DNA of 13,014 bases from CAYTPI01 sp964439625 (GTDB taxonomy: Bacteria; Chloroflexota; Anaerolineae; Aggregatilineales; UBA3940): the NCBI GenBank assembly GCA_964439625.1, contig CAYTPI010000032.1, positions 1 through 13,014 on the forward strand, in the 5' to 3' direction. How positions within the stretch are numbered: the stretch's first letter is position 1; each line of letters opens with the position of its first letter. The notes under the pieces were generated by a model. The model ran no database searches. It was not told the DNA's origin and saw only the letters and a program-made list of their open reading frames with translations. The position numbers and the translations under genes are program-made. Positions 12,977 to 13,014 of the stretch are shown piece by piece.

Positions 12977-13014
12977 GTGACGCTCCCACGCCTAAAGGCG
13001 GGGGCTTCTGAGCC
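12977..13014 (-). mobile_element. Terminal hairpin of an IS200/IS605-type element (TnpB-associated), truncated by window edge
   Basis: Read on the minus strand, the last bases form an imperfect hairpin: GCCCCCGCC (13005-12997), a TTTA loop, then GGCGTGGGAGC (12992-12982). There are eight paired positions with one mismatch, and the sequence continues into GTCAC (12981-12977). This arrangement is typical of the right end found after tnpB in IS200/IS605 and IS1341-type elements. The transposase or tnpB body would be outside the window, to the right. Identification is by recall of the end motif, with no coding evidence. A non-autonomous palindromic element is the alternative. Confidence 0.65.

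Overview
The window looks like chromosomal DNA from a free-living bacterium of moderate GC content. My best guess is a member of the Chloroflexota (Anaerolineae-like). That rests on an inference from gene style: a secreted protein with a Thr-Pro linker behind a signal peptide, a solo Roadblock/LC7 protein, a zinc-ribbon plus FHA protein, and an frr-uppS-cdsA housekeeping cluster. No rRNA or diagnostic marker is present to confirm it.

Left part (1-2895, all minus strand). A Gly/Ser/Pro/Arg-rich low-complexity protein runs off the left edge and carries an internal 90-bp repeat. Next come a DCC-family thiol-disulfide oxidoreductase-like protein, a secreted protein of unknown function, and a two-gene unit encoding a Roadblock/LC7 protein followed by a small acidic protein. 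Convincing stem-loop terminators follow the DCC gene and probably the secreted-protein gene. The Roadblock unit has a near-consensus promoter embedded in three consecutive inverted repeats.

Middle part (3394-9077, plus strand). A consensus-like promoter leads into a six-gene operon: potB-like and potC-like ABC permeases, a short-chain dehydrogenase, a potA-like ATPase, an ADP-ribosylglycohydrolase-family hydrolase and a PfkB-family sugar kinase. Several genes overlap by 4 nt (ATGA). No periplasmic binding protein (potD) is present. The order suggests import, redox modification, glycosidic hydrolysis and sugar phosphorylation of an unidentified N-glycoside or ribosyl compound. Plain polyamine uptake would not need the last two enzymes. 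This is the most interesting part of the window.

Right part (9074-12931, minus strand). A zinc-ribbon/FHA protein ends tail-to-tail with the kinase, the two stop codons sharing bases. Upstream of it on the minus strand lies a housekeeping cluster reading frr, uppS, cdsA, a stand-alone dhaM-like PTS EIIA protein and a three-helix membrane protein. The dhaM gene appears without dhaK or dhaL. At the extreme right edge, 46 bp upstream of frr, is what looks like the terminal hairpin of an IS200/IS605-type (TnpB-associated) element whose body lies outside the window.

Regions without genes: 444-742, 2896-3522 and 9683-9951. They hold the promoters, inverted repeats and terminators listed below. I see no tRNA, rRNA or CRISPR array.
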